From NCBI RefSeq assembly GCF_013408525.1, contig NZ_JACBZM010000001.1, forward strand, positions 4,909,001 through 4,973,000: a stretch of DNA of 64,000 nucleotides, read 5' to 3'. This stretch comes from Nocardioides aromaticivorans (lineage in GTDB: Bacteria > Actinomycetota > Actinomycetes > Propionibacteriales > Nocardioidaceae). The translations under genes were made by a program, and so were the position numbers. The notes beneath the pieces are model-generated. The model had not been told where the DNA came from, ran no database searches, and saw only the letters and a list, made by a program, of their open reading frames with translations. Shown piece after piece: positions 42,044-50,628 of the stretch (the first letter of the stretch is position 1; every line of letters begins with the position of its first letter).

Positions 42044-44086
42044 ATGGCGGAGGTGCCTGGGACCGAACCTCCGGCCACGAGGGCCGCTCGGCGCGCCTTC
42101 GTCGTCGGAATCGTGGGCCTGCCCGTGTGGTGGGTCCTCGGGCTCGCCTCGGCCGTGCCCCTGCTCGTCACCGTCCCGATGGCCTGGGACCTGTGGACCC
42201 GGCGCGGCCTGCGGGTCCCCCGGCACTTCGGCTGGTGGCTGCTCTTCCTGGTCTGGGTCGTCATCGGCGTCGGGACCCTGTGGGCGACGGCGCCGGGCAC
42301 GGCCGACGCCGGCGGGGGCACCCGCATCCTGGTCTTCGGCTTCCGTCTCCTCTGGTACGTCGCCTGCACGGTCATGCTGCTGTGGATCGGCAACACGCCC
42401 GCCCGCTTCGTGCCGGACCGGTTGCTGCACCGTGTGTTCGGGTCGGTCTTCGTCGTCGCGGTCGTGGGCGGCCTGATCGGTGTGCTGCTGCCCGACCTGG
42501 CGGTCACGACCCTCGCCGAGCGGGTGCTGCCGGGTGGGCTGCGCAGCAACGAGTTCGTGCGCACCCTCGTGTCGGCCGAGTTCGCGGACGTCCAGAAGGT
42601 GCTCGGCGACGAGGGCGCCCGCCCCAAGGCTCCGTTCCCCTACACCAACACCTGGGGCAGCGTGATGGCCCTGTCCCTGGTCTACTTCCTCGCCGCGGCG
42701 GCGAGGGTCCAGCGCCGTTGGCACCCCGCGGTCGTGGCCGTGCTCGCGGTCGCGGTCGTGCCGGTGGTGCTCAGCCTCAACCGCGGGCTGTGGCTCGCCC
42801 TGATCGCCGCCGCTGCCGGCGTCCTCGCCCTCGCCGCGCTCCGGCGCCACACCCTCGCCCTCGCGGGGCTGGTCGGGGTGCTGGTCTTCCTCGGGGTGGC
42901 GATCACGTCCACACCGCTCGGCGAGACGGTGTTCTCCCGGCTCGACCACCCCCACAGCAACGACCGGCGCTCCCAGCTGATCGTGGCGACCATCGCCTCG
43001 ATGAGCGAGGGATCGCCGGCGGTGGGCTACGGCAGCACACGGGACGCCGCCGGCACGTTCACCTCGATCGCCGGCGGTGCCACCGCCGACTGCGCGGCCT
43101 GCGGCGTCCCTCCGCTGGGGACCCAGGGCCAGCTGTGGCTCGTCCTGTTCTCCCAGGGCTGGATCGGTGCCGCCTTCTTCCTCACCTTCTTCGTGCTGGC
43201 CCTCGCCCGGACCGTGCGGTGCCAGACCCTGAACGCCACCGTCGCGACCTTCGTGGTCGGGATCTTCCTCCTGCAGCTGACCGTGTACGACACGCTCGGG
43301 CTGCCCATGATGCTCGTGATGGCCGCCGTCGGCCTGGCGTGGCGCGAGCGCGAGGAGGGTGCCCGCCTCCACCTCCCCAGCGGGCCCGCCGTCGCCATCG
43401 TCGCCGGGAGCGCACTCCTCGGCGCGGTCGTCGCCCTGGTCGACCTCTCCCCCGGGGACCGCCTCGCGAGCACCGTGACCATCGCGCTGACCACGGCACC
43501 GACGTACCTGGACGTCGGAGCGGACACGAGCGGCCCGGAGGTCGATGCGATCGCCGACGTGACGACCACCAGCAGCGTGGACACGGAGGCCGCCCTGCTG
43601 TTCTCCGAGCGCGCGCTCACCCGGGCGGGCAACCGCTCGGACCTCACCCCCCGCGAGCTCCGCCGCGGCATGACGCTCGCCGCACCGCCGCTGTCCACCG
43701 TGATCGAGGTGACGATGACGACCTCGGCGCCGCGCGACCCCTCGACCGCGGCACTGGCCGTGGCCGAGGAGTACCTCGCCGAGCGCCAGCGATTCCTCGA
43801 CGCGCGCCGTGACGACCTGGCCGCGCGACTGGCGACGAACCTCGCCGCGACCGACCCCCTCGATCCGGCCTGGAGCACCTCGCGCGACTACCTGCGCGCG
43901 GCGATCGACCACCTCACCACCCACCACCCCGAGGTCGGTCGCATCATCCGGGTCAGCGACGTGCACCGCGTCGCAGACGACCGGTCCGTGCCCGTCACGA
44001 CCGGCGGTGGCCTCGGCGGCCTGCTCGGCGTCGGCCTGACGGCCGTGGCCGGACATCGTCCCCGGAGGTCGCGATGGCAGCGGTGA
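42044..44086 (+). CDS. Fused O-antigen polymerase/ligase-like (Wzy) and Wzz-like chain-length protein
   Basis: The 680-residue protein has about 11 membrane helices in its first 440 residues, with the Wzy/WaaL pattern: a long periplasmic loop with NRGLWLALIAAAAGV and GYGSTRDAAG, and GTQGQLWLVLFSQG. From about 455 the chain reads like a Wzz periplasmic domain: DRLASTVTIALTTAPTYLDV, then VDTEAALLFSERALTRAG and PPLSTVIEVTMTTSAP, which parallels the Wzz-like protein at 52154. A final membrane helix follows. A fused polymerase and length regulator is inferred. The ATG at 42044 is chosen over an upstream frame start. Confidence 0.75.
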   Translation: MAEVPGTEPPATRAARRAFVVGIVGLPVWWVLGLASAVPLLVTVPMAWDLWTRRGLRVPRHFGWWLLFLVWVVIGVGTLWATAPGTADAGGGTRILVFGFRLLWYVACTVMLLWIGNTPARFVPDRLLHRVFGSVFVVAVVGGLIGVLLPDLAVTTLAERVLPGGLRSNEFVRTLVSAEFADVQKVLGDEGARPKAPFPYTNTWGSVMALSLVYFLAAAARVQRRWHPAVVAVLAVAVVPVVLSLNRGLWLALIAAAAGVLALAALRRHTLALAGLVGVLVFLGVAITSTPLGETVFSRLDHPHSNDRRSQLIVATIASMSEGSPAVGYGSTRDAAGTFTSIAGGATADCAACGVPPLGTQGQLWLVLFSQGWIGAAFFLTFFVLALARTVRCQTLNATVATFVVGIFLLQLTVYDTLGLPMMLVMAAVGLAWREREEGARLHLPSGPAVAIVAGSALLGAVVALVDLSPGDRLASTVTIALTTAPTYLDVGADTSGPEVDAIADVTTTSSVDTEAALLFSERALTRAGNRSDLTPRELRRGMTLAAPPLSTVIEVTMTTSAPRDPSTAALAVAEEYLAERQRFLDARRDDLAARLATNLAATDPLDPAWSTSRDYLRAAIDHLTTHHPEVGRIIRVSDVHRVADDRSVPVTTGGGLGGLLGVGLTAVAGHRPRRSRWQR

Positions 44087-44805
44087 GCCCCACGCGCGAC
44101 ATCTGGACCCGCGTCGCGATCGACCCGATCGCTGATCCGCTCGCCCGCATCCTCGCTCCGCGACAGCGGATCACCCCCAACCGGATCACCGCGGTGGCGG
44201 GCGCCCTCGGCCTCGCCGCCGCGGCCTGCCTGGCCGTCGGCCTGCTGCGCTTGGGCGGTGCGCTCTTCCTGCTCCGCTTCCTCGCCGACTGCCTGGACGG
44301 GAAGGTCGCCCGCGCCCAGGCGTCCACCTCGCAGCGCGGTGCCTTCCTCGACGTCGCGACGGACGTCGTGACCGTGACGGCGGCGTACGTCGCGCTGGTC
44401 TGGTGGGCCCTGCGCACCGACCACGTCCACCCGGCGCCCGCGCTGCTGCTCCTGGGCGCGCTGGGCACCTACGGCTGGTCGCTCGCCCACCGCAAGCAGC
44501 TGGCCGCGGCCGCCGGCGAGGGCACCGGCAGTGCCGCGTTCCCCCCGGCGTCGACGACGCCCGTCCTGGGCTGGTGGCTGCGCCTGTGCCACCGGACCCG
44601 GATGCGACCGGTCCCCTGGTCGGTCGAGGCAGAGACGCTCGCGCTCGGCCTCCTCCCGCTGGCCGGCCCCTCGGCGGCGGCCACCGGCCTGGTGGGGGCG
44701 GCGGCCTTCTACGGCCTGGCGACGGCGGTGAACCTGCGCCGCTCGTGGCGGATCGCGGGGCGCCTGGACGCCGCTGCCTCGCGCCGACCGGAGGAGGCAG
44801 TATGA
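44074..44805 (+). CDS. CDP-alcohol phosphatidyltransferase family protein
   Basis: This 243-residue membrane protein has the CDP-alcohol signature DCLDGKVARAQ ... GAFLDVATD (D-G-x2-A-R-x8-G-x3-D-x3-D). It overlaps the Wzy-Wzz gene by 13 bases and the glycosyltransferase by 4, so it is an integral part of the EPS operon. It might add a glycerol-, inositol- or other alcohol-phosphate to the glycan or its lipid carrier. It is distinct from the housekeeping pgsA at 13341. Confidence 0.85.
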   Translation: MAAVSPTRDIWTRVAIDPIADPLARILAPRQRITPNRITAVAGALGLAAAACLAVGLLRLGGALFLLRFLADCLDGKVARAQASTSQRGAFLDVATDVVTVTAAYVALVWWALRTDHVHPAPALLLLGALGTYGWSLAHRKQLAAAAGEGTGSAAFPPASTTPVLGWWLRLCHRTRMRPVPWSVEAETLALGLLPLAGPSAAATGLVGAAAFYGLATAVNLRRSWRIAGRLDAAASRRPEEAV

Positions 44806-45722
44806 CCGAGCAGCCGGCCGTCCTTCCCGACGTCGACGTCGTGATCGCCACCCATGACCGGCCGCAGCTGGTCCGGGAGGCGATCGCGGCGGTCCTCGAC
44901 CAGACCTACGAGGGACGGATCCGGTGCCTGGTGGTCTTCGACGGCTCGACACCGGACGAGTCGCTCGAAGTCCGGGGCGACCTGCGCTCGGTCGAGGTGC
45001 TGGCGAACCGGCGGCGGCGGGGCCTGGCCGGCGCCCGCAACACCGGCATCCTCGCGGGGGCAGGCGAGCTGGTCGCCTTCTGCGACGACGACGACCTGTG
45101 GCTGCCCGACAAGCTGGAGCGCCAGGTGGCGCTCCTCGTCACCGGCGGCCCGCCGACCTGCGTGAGCGGGGTCGAGATCGTCTACCAGGGCAGCCGGCAC
45201 GTGCGGGTCCCGGCTCCGGAGGCGCTCGAGCTGCGCAACCTGGTCCGCAACCGGGTCATGGAGGCCCACCCCTCGTCGGTCGTCGTACGTCGCACGGCAC
45301 TGTTGTCGAGCATCGGGCTGGTGGACGAGGACATCCCCGGGAGCTACGGCGAGGACTTCGACTGGATGATCCGCGCAGCGCTGGCCGGGGGCTTCCACCT
45401 GGTCACCGCGCCGCTGGTGCGCGTGCGATGGGGCGGGTCGCAGTTCTCGCGCAACTGGGCGACCATCGCGGCGGCCATCGACTACGGCCTGGCCAAGCAC
45501 CAGGTCTTCCACGAGGACCCCCGGGCCCTGGCCCGGCTCCTCGGCCGCAAGGCCTTCGCCCTCGCGGCCCTGCACGACCGGCGAGCCCTCCCGTGCGCCG
45601 TGCGGTCGGCCCGCGCCTCGGCCCGCGAGCCGAGGGCCTATCTCGCGGCTCTCGTCGCCCTGCGGCTGGTCAGCGCGGAGCGCCTCCTGGCCGCCGCGCA
45701 CCGCCGCGGCCGCGGCATCTGA
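44802..45722 (+). CDS. Family 2 glycosyltransferase
   Basis: The 306-residue GT-A enzyme has VDVVIATHDRPQLV, FDGSTPDES, AGARNTGI, the DxD-type CDDDDLW and the later EDFDWMIRAAL. It probably adds a sugar to the growing repeat unit at the cytosolic face. It overlaps the CDP-alcohol gene by 4 bases. The donor sugar cannot be predicted. Confidence 0.9.
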   Translation: MTEQPAVLPDVDVVIATHDRPQLVREAIAAVLDQTYEGRIRCLVVFDGSTPDESLEVRGDLRSVEVLANRRRRGLAGARNTGILAGAGELVAFCDDDDLWLPDKLERQVALLVTGGPPTCVSGVEIVYQGSRHVRVPAPEALELRNLVRNRVMEAHPSSVVVRRTALLSSIGLVDEDIPGSYGEDFDWMIRAALAGGFHLVTAPLVRVRWGGSQFSRNWATIAAAIDYGLAKHQVFHEDPRALARLLGRKAFALAALHDRRALPCAVRSARASAREPRAYLAALVALRLVSAERLLAAAHRRGRGI

Positions 45723-45734
45723 CCGCACTCCCCG

Positions 45735-45753
45735 TCCCCCATTTTGGGGGACA
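45735..45753. promoter_or_regulatory. AT-centred palindrome, strongest EPS-locus site
   Basis: GTCCCCCATTTTGGGGGAC has exact 7-base arms around ATTTT. It lies 12 bases after the glycosyltransferase stop and 92 bases before the GH26-like gene. It is the best-formed member of the CCC-N7-GGG family. Confidence 0.65.
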
Positions 45754-45844
45754 CGATTCGTTCCGGGCCGGTTCCTGCCGATGGAATCCCTGCCGTACCA
45801 CGCAGCGGCACACCGCACGGGTGTTCCGACAACGGGAGGGGTTG

Positions 45845-47284
45845 ATGGCGTTGACGTACGCCAATCGAGGAGCATGGCTCGTGGCCGGGCTGCTCGCAGT
45901 GATCGCAGGAGTGTTGACCGTCGTGCCCACGGCGCGCTCCGCCGAGACGACCGCGATCCACACCAGCACGTTCGAGAGCAGCCTGTCCGGCTTCGGCAAG
46001 GTCGCCGACAGCCGCGTCGCGCTGTCGCGCGCCGGTGCCGGCAGGAACCAGAGCCGGGCCATGGTCCTGCGCGCCACCCGCACCGGCCCCGCCGCCACCC
46101 AGGCCAACCGGTCGGTGGGCGCGCATCCCCGGGGTGCCCGCTACACGGTCGAGGGGTGGGCACGCGCCTCGTCCCGCCGCGTGGTGGCGCTCGTGGTCCA
46201 GGAGGTCGCCGCCGGGAAGGTGGTCCAGTCCCGGGTGCTCCGGGTCATCGCCGGCCCCAAGGTCTGGCGGCGCGTCACCCTCGCCGTCACGACGTTGACG
46301 AGCGACTCGACCCTCCGGGTGCGGGTCCGCTCCCCCAAGCTGCGCACGGGCGACCGCGTCCTCGTCGATGACGTGCGGGTGCTCCGCCCGGTCACCAGCG
46401 GGACGGTCACGCCGCCCGCGACGGAGCCCTCCGTGCCGGGTGAGTGCGGCCATTCCGCGCGAGGCATCCCGGCCTGCGGGGTGTACGTCGGCGCCGCGCA
46501 CGGGTCGAACACCGACCCGTCCGCGCTGGAGAAGACCCTCGGTCGCAAGCTCGCCGTCCGGCGTACCTACTTCACGGCCTCCGGAGTCGACAAGGCCGTG
46601 TCGACGGCCCGTACCGACCTCGCGGCCGGTCGGCTGCCGTGGATCAGCTTCAAGCTGCCCTACTCGTGGGAGGACATGGCCGCCGGGCGCGGCGACGCGT
46701 GGGCGAAGGACATCGCTGTCCGCCTCTCAGCGCTCGACGGCCCGGTGTGGGTCGCCTTCCACCACGAGCCCGAGGGCGACGGTGACATCCAGGCCTGGCG
46801 TCGGATGCAGGAGCACCTCGCGCCCCTCGTCCGCTCGACGGCCCCGAACGTCGCCTTCACCGTCGTGATGACCGGCTGGAACCAGTTCTACGGGGCTGCG
46901 GAGTACCGCCTGTCGGAGATCTGGCCGCGCGGCGTGAAGATCGATGTCGCAGGATTCGACATCTACCAGCAGTACGGCGTGGTGAAGAACGGCACGACGA
47001 CCACCAAGTGGACCAGCTTCGACGACTACTACAGCAAGATCTCGAGCTGGGCGAAGACCGTCGGGGTCGACTGGGCGCTCGGTGAGACCGGCGTGACCGA
47101 TGCCGCGGCAGCCGCGCGTCCGTCGGAGATCGTCGACAGCGTCCAGCGGATGGAGGCCTACGGCGGCGTCGCGTACAGCTACTTCGACACCACGCTGAAC
47201 AGCGTCGCGAACTGGAGCCTGAGCACGACCACGAAGCGGACGTCGTTCGCGAACGCGCTCGCCGAGACCACGCGGCTCGACTGA
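45845..47284 (+). CDS. Secreted GH26-like glycoside hydrolase with carbohydrate-binding domain
   Basis: The 479-residue protein has a Sec signal (cleavage near TARSA-ET), a beta-sandwich of about 30-185 resembling a carbohydrate-binding module (FESSLSGFGKVADSRVALS ... VDDVRVLRP), and a C-terminal TIM barrel. The barrel carries VAFHHEPEGDG, with E308 as the likely general acid, and WALGETGV with a likely nucleophile glutamate near 416. This is the mannanase (GH26) pattern. It probably trims or remodels the polysaccharide made by the locus. GGGAGGGG precedes the ATG at 45845. Confidence 0.8.
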   Translation: MALTYANRGAWLVAGLLAVIAGVLTVVPTARSAETTAIHTSTFESSLSGFGKVADSRVALSRAGAGRNQSRAMVLRATRTGPAATQANRSVGAHPRGARYTVEGWARASSRRVVALVVQEVAAGKVVQSRVLRVIAGPKVWRRVTLAVTTLTSDSTLRVRVRSPKLRTGDRVLVDDVRVLRPVTSGTVTPPATEPSVPGECGHSARGIPACGVYVGAAHGSNTDPSALEKTLGRKLAVRRTYFTASGVDKAVSTARTDLAAGRLPWISFKLPYSWEDMAAGRGDAWAKDIAVRLSALDGPVWVAFHHEPEGDGDIQAWRRMQEHLAPLVRSTAPNVAFTVVMTGWNQFYGAAEYRLSEIWPRGVKIDVAGFDIYQQYGVVKNGTTTTKWTSFDDYYSKISSWAKTVGVDWALGETGVTDAAAAARPSEIVDSVQRMEAYGGVAYSYFDTTLNSVANWSLSTTTKRTSFANALAETTRLD

Positions 47285-47301
47285 CGACTCACCCGACGAG
47301 C

Positions 47302-47357
47302 CCTGGCGGGCCTGCGCCGGTCGCGGACGACACCGCGATCAGGCCAGGCCCGCCAGG
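47302..47357. terminator. Bidirectional terminator between convergent genes
   Basis: CCTGGCGGGCCT (47302-47313) pairs exactly with AGGCCCGCCAGG (47346-47357) across 32 bases. The right arm overlaps the last codons of the minus-strand gene. It separates the GH26-like gene from the minus-strand EPS operon. Confidence 0.65.
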
Positions 47358-48505
47358 CGTTCGAGGGCGACCAGGGTGTGCTGCGCCCGCTCGGAGATGT
47401 GCTCGCCCTCGGGCACCTCGCTCAGCCGGAGGTAGCGGCAGAGGATCTCGACGAGGTACAGCAGGGCCCGGATGTGCGGCTCACCGCCGAGGCTGCGGTC
47501 CGGGTACGCCGCCAGGGTGAGCGCCCACAGGATGCCCTCCGCCGACGCGGGCGTGCCGGAGTTCATCACGTTCACCCGGTAGTGGAGCGGGTCCAGGCCG
47601 GACGGCACGCCCACCTCGAAGCGCTCCCAGTCCCAGAGCAGCACCCGCTCCCCGGCGAACGCCATGTTCCACGGCGTCCAGTCCCCGTGCCACGCACCGA
47701 ACCGGACCAACCGCTCCCCGGCCATCGCCTCGACGACCTCCATGGCCTGTTCCAGCCGGCCGCGCGTCACCGGGTCGCCGATCGAGCCTGCCGCCTCCCA
47801 GCGGCTGGACCACCACGGGGAGGCGGCCAGCTCGACCTCGTCGAGCGCGAAGTGCTCGTCGAGCTCGGACATCGCGCGCTCCGGGGGATCCCACGCGCGA
47901 CGGCGTCGGGACCAGGCCGACGGCTCGAGCGGACCGGTCGTGAGGATGGGGCGCCCGCGCCAGAAGGTGCGTGCCAGCAACGCCGGTGGGACCACGTGAC
48001 GGAACTCGTGCTCGCCGACGCGGGCCAGCGCCTCGCCCTCGGCGACGACGTCGGTCACGGTGCTGTCGGACCAACCGACCTTCACGAACGCCCGGCACGC
48101 TCCGGACGTGTCGAAGACCTGCAGCACGGGCTTCCGGTTCACCCGCGCCGTGCCGATGCTGATGCTGAAGGTGACCTCCGTGCCCAGCACCTCCGCGAGG
48201 TGCTGGGCCAGGCTGTCGTCACCACCGCGGATCTCCACACGGTTCCGCAGCAACGCCGGCGCCGAGCGGACCGCGGCACCCGCAGCCGCACGTGACGCCG
48301 ACTCCCACCAGGTCGACGCGGTGCTGAACCGTCGCAGCGAGGCGCCCGCTGCGACGGACGTCTCGACCGGCACCAGGACCGTGGGCACCTGTGACCTGCT
48401 GATCACGGCGTAGCGGGCCCGGACCGGGCGGTCGTCACCGGTCCGTCCGGCGGGGACCACCTCCGCCCCCGGCCACAGCTCGGCGGCTGTCTCGAGGAGC
48501 TCCAC
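47339..48505 (-). CDS. Aminoglycoside-phosphotransferase-like kinase
   Basis: The 388-residue protein has the APH/choline-kinase C-lobe: the catalytic HGDWTPWNMAF (Brenner-type H-x-D-x4-N) and metal-binding LLWDWERFEVG. The N-terminal part is divergent. In an exopolysaccharide operon it might phosphorylate a sugar, polyol or amino alcohol that is added to the glycan. It is the last gene of the minus-strand operon, 6 bases behind the methyltransferase. Confidence 0.75.
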   Translation of the reverse strand: MELLETAAELWPGAEVVPAGRTGDDRPVRARYAVISRSQVPTVLVPVETSVAAGASLRRFSTASTWWESASRAAAGAAVRSAPALLRNRVEIRGGDDSLAQHLAEVLGTEVTFSISIGTARVNRKPVLQVFDTSGACRAFVKVGWSDSTVTDVVAEGEALARVGEHEFRHVVPPALLARTFWRGRPILTTGPLEPSAWSRRRRAWDPPERAMSELDEHFALDEVELAASPWWSSRWEAAGSIGDPVTRGRLEQAMEVVEAMAGERLVRFGAWHGDWTPWNMAFAGERVLLWDWERFEVGVPSGLDPLHYRVNVMNSGTPASAEGILWALTLAAYPDRSLGGEPHIRALLYLVEILCRYLRLSEVPEGEHISERAQHTLVALERLAGLA

Positions 48506-48511
48506 GGCAGG

Positions 48512-49756
48512 TCACCCGGCTCCCGCGCCGTCGTCGCGCACGCACGCGAACAGGTGCCGGCCGTAGTTCTCGGCGTACGGACCGACCGCGTCGCGGTCCG
48601 GGCCGAGGTCGAGCACCGCGTCGAAGGTCGAGTTCTCCAGCAGGAAGTTGCGGATGTGCTCGGGGTTCCAGCCCCGGAGCGAGGTCCGGAACCACTTCTC
48701 GTGCTCCTGCCCGGTGTCGAGGAACAGCACGCGCCCGGTCGCCCGGTCCAGCAGGCGCACCAGCTCCGCGGGCTCGCAGCTCCCACGGCCGAGGACGAAG
48801 TGGTGCAGCAGGCTGAAGCAGGACACGACGTCCCAGCGCTCCTGGGTGCCCCGCAGGATCCAGGCCGCGTCGCCGATCCGGATCCGGTCGGGGTCCTGCC
48901 CGTAGACGAGGCGGCCCACCGTCGCACCGAGCGAGTCCTGCTCGATCCCCTCCGCCTCGAAGCCGAGGTTCCCCATCTGGTGGACGAACCACCCGTAGCA
49001 GCTCGCGACGTCCAGGTAGGTGCCGGAGAGCTCGGGCAGCTGGTGCCGCAGGAAGGTCTCCATCGCCTCGAGGCGATCGGCGCAACACCGCACCGTCGGC
49101 CACAGCGCCTCGAGCTCGGGCGCGTCGATGGGTTGGTAGAGCTCCTGGCCACCCTTCAGCCAGGACATCCGGCGCAGCAGGTCCTGCAGGGGCGTCGTCA
49201 CCCGTCCCCGGCGCACGCGCACGGGCATCGTCGTCATCCCGGCAGCGGCCGCGAGCGCGATCCGGTGGTGCCCGTCGAGCACCTGGAAGCAGTCGGAGTC
49301 GGCGATCGGCACCACCAGGACGGGCAGTCCGGGGGGCGAGTGGTGGTCGCCGGTCGGGACCTCGGTCTGCTCCCCCGCCGCTCTGGCGAGGAACTCGCGC
49401 GCCTGCTCGACCACGCCCGCCTCGTCGGTCGCCGAGAAGTAGCGACCGGTGTGCCGGATGCAGGTCATCGCCATCCGGCCGTACGACGACGACAGGATCT
49501 GCTGGTCGGTCCGCTCCGAGCCCCGGGCGAGCACCTCGGCGTGCGGGCCGTCGACCACGGGTCGCGAGGGCCACATCGGGTCGCCGAGCGCTGCGGCGAA
49601 CTGGTGCCCGGTCGTGCCGTTCTGCCCACCGAGCAGGAGACGGGACACCGGGACCTGGCGGCTTCCCGGGTGCCACTTGGCGGCGCGAGCCAGACGATGG
49701 CGCGTCTCTGCGCTGAGCATCGCACCCCCGACTCGTGGTGTGTTGAGAGCCGTCAT
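48512..49756 (-). CDS. ParB-like domain fused to class I methyltransferase
   Basis: The N-terminal half of this 414-residue protein contains SDCFQVLDGHHRIALAAAAG, a ParB/sulfiredoxin-type nucleotide-binding motif. The C-terminal half is a Rossmann SAM-dependent methyltransferase with YLDVASCYGWFVHQMG (motif I) and WDVVSCFSLLHHFV. The same pairing occurs in polysaccharide clusters, where the ParB-like part may act as a kinase or binding module. The ATG at 49754-49756 overlaps the sulfotransferase stop (ATGA). It likely methylates the glycan or a precursor. Confidence 0.75.
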   Translation of the reverse strand: MTALNTPRVGGAMLSAETRHRLARAAKWHPGSRQVPVSRLLLGGQNGTTGHQFAAALGDPMWPSRPVVDGPHAEVLARGSERTDQQILSSSYGRMAMTCIRHTGRYFSATDEAGVVEQAREFLARAAGEQTEVPTGDHHSPPGLPVLVVPIADSDCFQVLDGHHRIALAAAAGMTTMPVRVRRGRVTTPLQDLLRRMSWLKGGQELYQPIDAPELEALWPTVRCCADRLEAMETFLRHQLPELSGTYLDVASCYGWFVHQMGNLGFEAEGIEQDSLGATVGRLVYGQDPDRIRIGDAAWILRGTQERWDVVSCFSLLHHFVLGRGSCEPAELVRLLDRATGRVLFLDTGQEHEKWFRTSLRGWNPEHIRNFLLENSTFDAVLDLGPDRDAVGPYAENYGRHLFACVRDDGAGAG

Positions 49757-50628
49757 GCTGATTCCTTTCGCCAGCTGGGGAGATGTCCCAGGAGCTCGGC
49801 AAGCTCCGCGTCGTGCGGATCGAAGTGGGCGCGCAGCGTCGCGACCAGGGAGGCTGGGAGCGGCGCGCCCGGACGCTCGTTCCAGCGCCCGACGTGCTCG
49901 GGCCGGTGGACCGCCAGCCCGAGTCGCTCCTGGAGGCCGACGTACACCGCGACCGGGTCCGCGAACAGCTCGTCCGCATCGACGACGAACACGTTGTCCG
50001 CCCCGACCGCGTCGACGAACCGTCGTACCTGCGCGGCGTACTCGCCGCGCTGCAGGTATGCGAAGTGGCGGTGGGCGTAGCTGACGCTGGTCGGGTCGGC
50101 CGCGAGCAGCTCGGTGAGGCCGGACGTGCGCTCCTGCTCCTTGCCGACGGCCTCGCTGAACGACAGGGTCTCGAAGCCACGCGCCAGCTCGTGCCGGTGG
50201 GCCGAGTACGCGCGTGCGACGGGGTCGCGGACCAGCACGACCACCCGGCACCCCGGGAGGTCGCGCGCGATGCGCTCGGCCGCGAGCGGGTGGAACAGGT
50301 AGTAGCCGCTGCACTCGAAGGCGATCTGACGCCACCTGCCCGGTCGTCGCAGGGGGAAGTGGGCGCGGTACCACCGGGCGCCGTGCCGGTAGCCGTCGTC
50401 GAAGTAGCCGGTTCCCTTGCTCACCGACGGCCGGCTCAGCTGCGGGTGGTCGCTCAGGAGCCGGAACAGGGTGGTCGTGCCGGCTCGCTGGGCGCCCACC
50501 ACGACCAGTCCCGGTCGCTCCCGCAGGTCGGCCGTCAGCCAGCCCCAGGCCAGGAGCACGGCGCGGGCCGCGCGGCGCGCCGGCAGGGGCAGGCGCTGGC
50601 GCAGCCGGCCGGTGATCGTCCGGATCAT
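49753..50628 (-). CDS. Sulfotransferase
   Basis: The 291-residue protein has the PAPS 5'-phosphosulfate loop VVGAQRAGTTTLFRLL (near 43-58) and the 3'-phosphate site VVVLVRDPVARAYSAHRH. These define the carbohydrate/P-loop sulfotransferase family. It would sulfate the exopolysaccharide, which is uncommon in bacteria. Start at 50626-50628 overlaps the flippase gene by 4 bases. Confidence 0.9.
   Translation of the reverse strand: MIRTITGRLRQRLPLPARRAARAVLLAWGWLTADLRERPGLVVVGAQRAGTTTLFRLLSDHPQLSRPSVSKGTGYFDDGYRHGARWYRAHFPLRRPGRWRQIAFECSGYYLFHPLAAERIARDLPGCRVVVLVRDPVARAYSAHRHELARGFETLSFSEAVGKEQERTSGLTELLAADPTSVSYAHRHFAYLQRGEYAAQVRRFVDAVGADNVFVVDADELFADPVAVYVGLQERLGLAVHRPEHVGRWNERPGAPLPASLVATLRAHFDPHDAELAELLGHLPSWRKESA

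Noticed and set aside
41840..44056. 738-codon minus-strand frame opposite the Wzy-Wzz gene
   Set aside because: Antisense shadow with Gly/Arg/Glu-rich composition; the plus frame has clear membrane helices.
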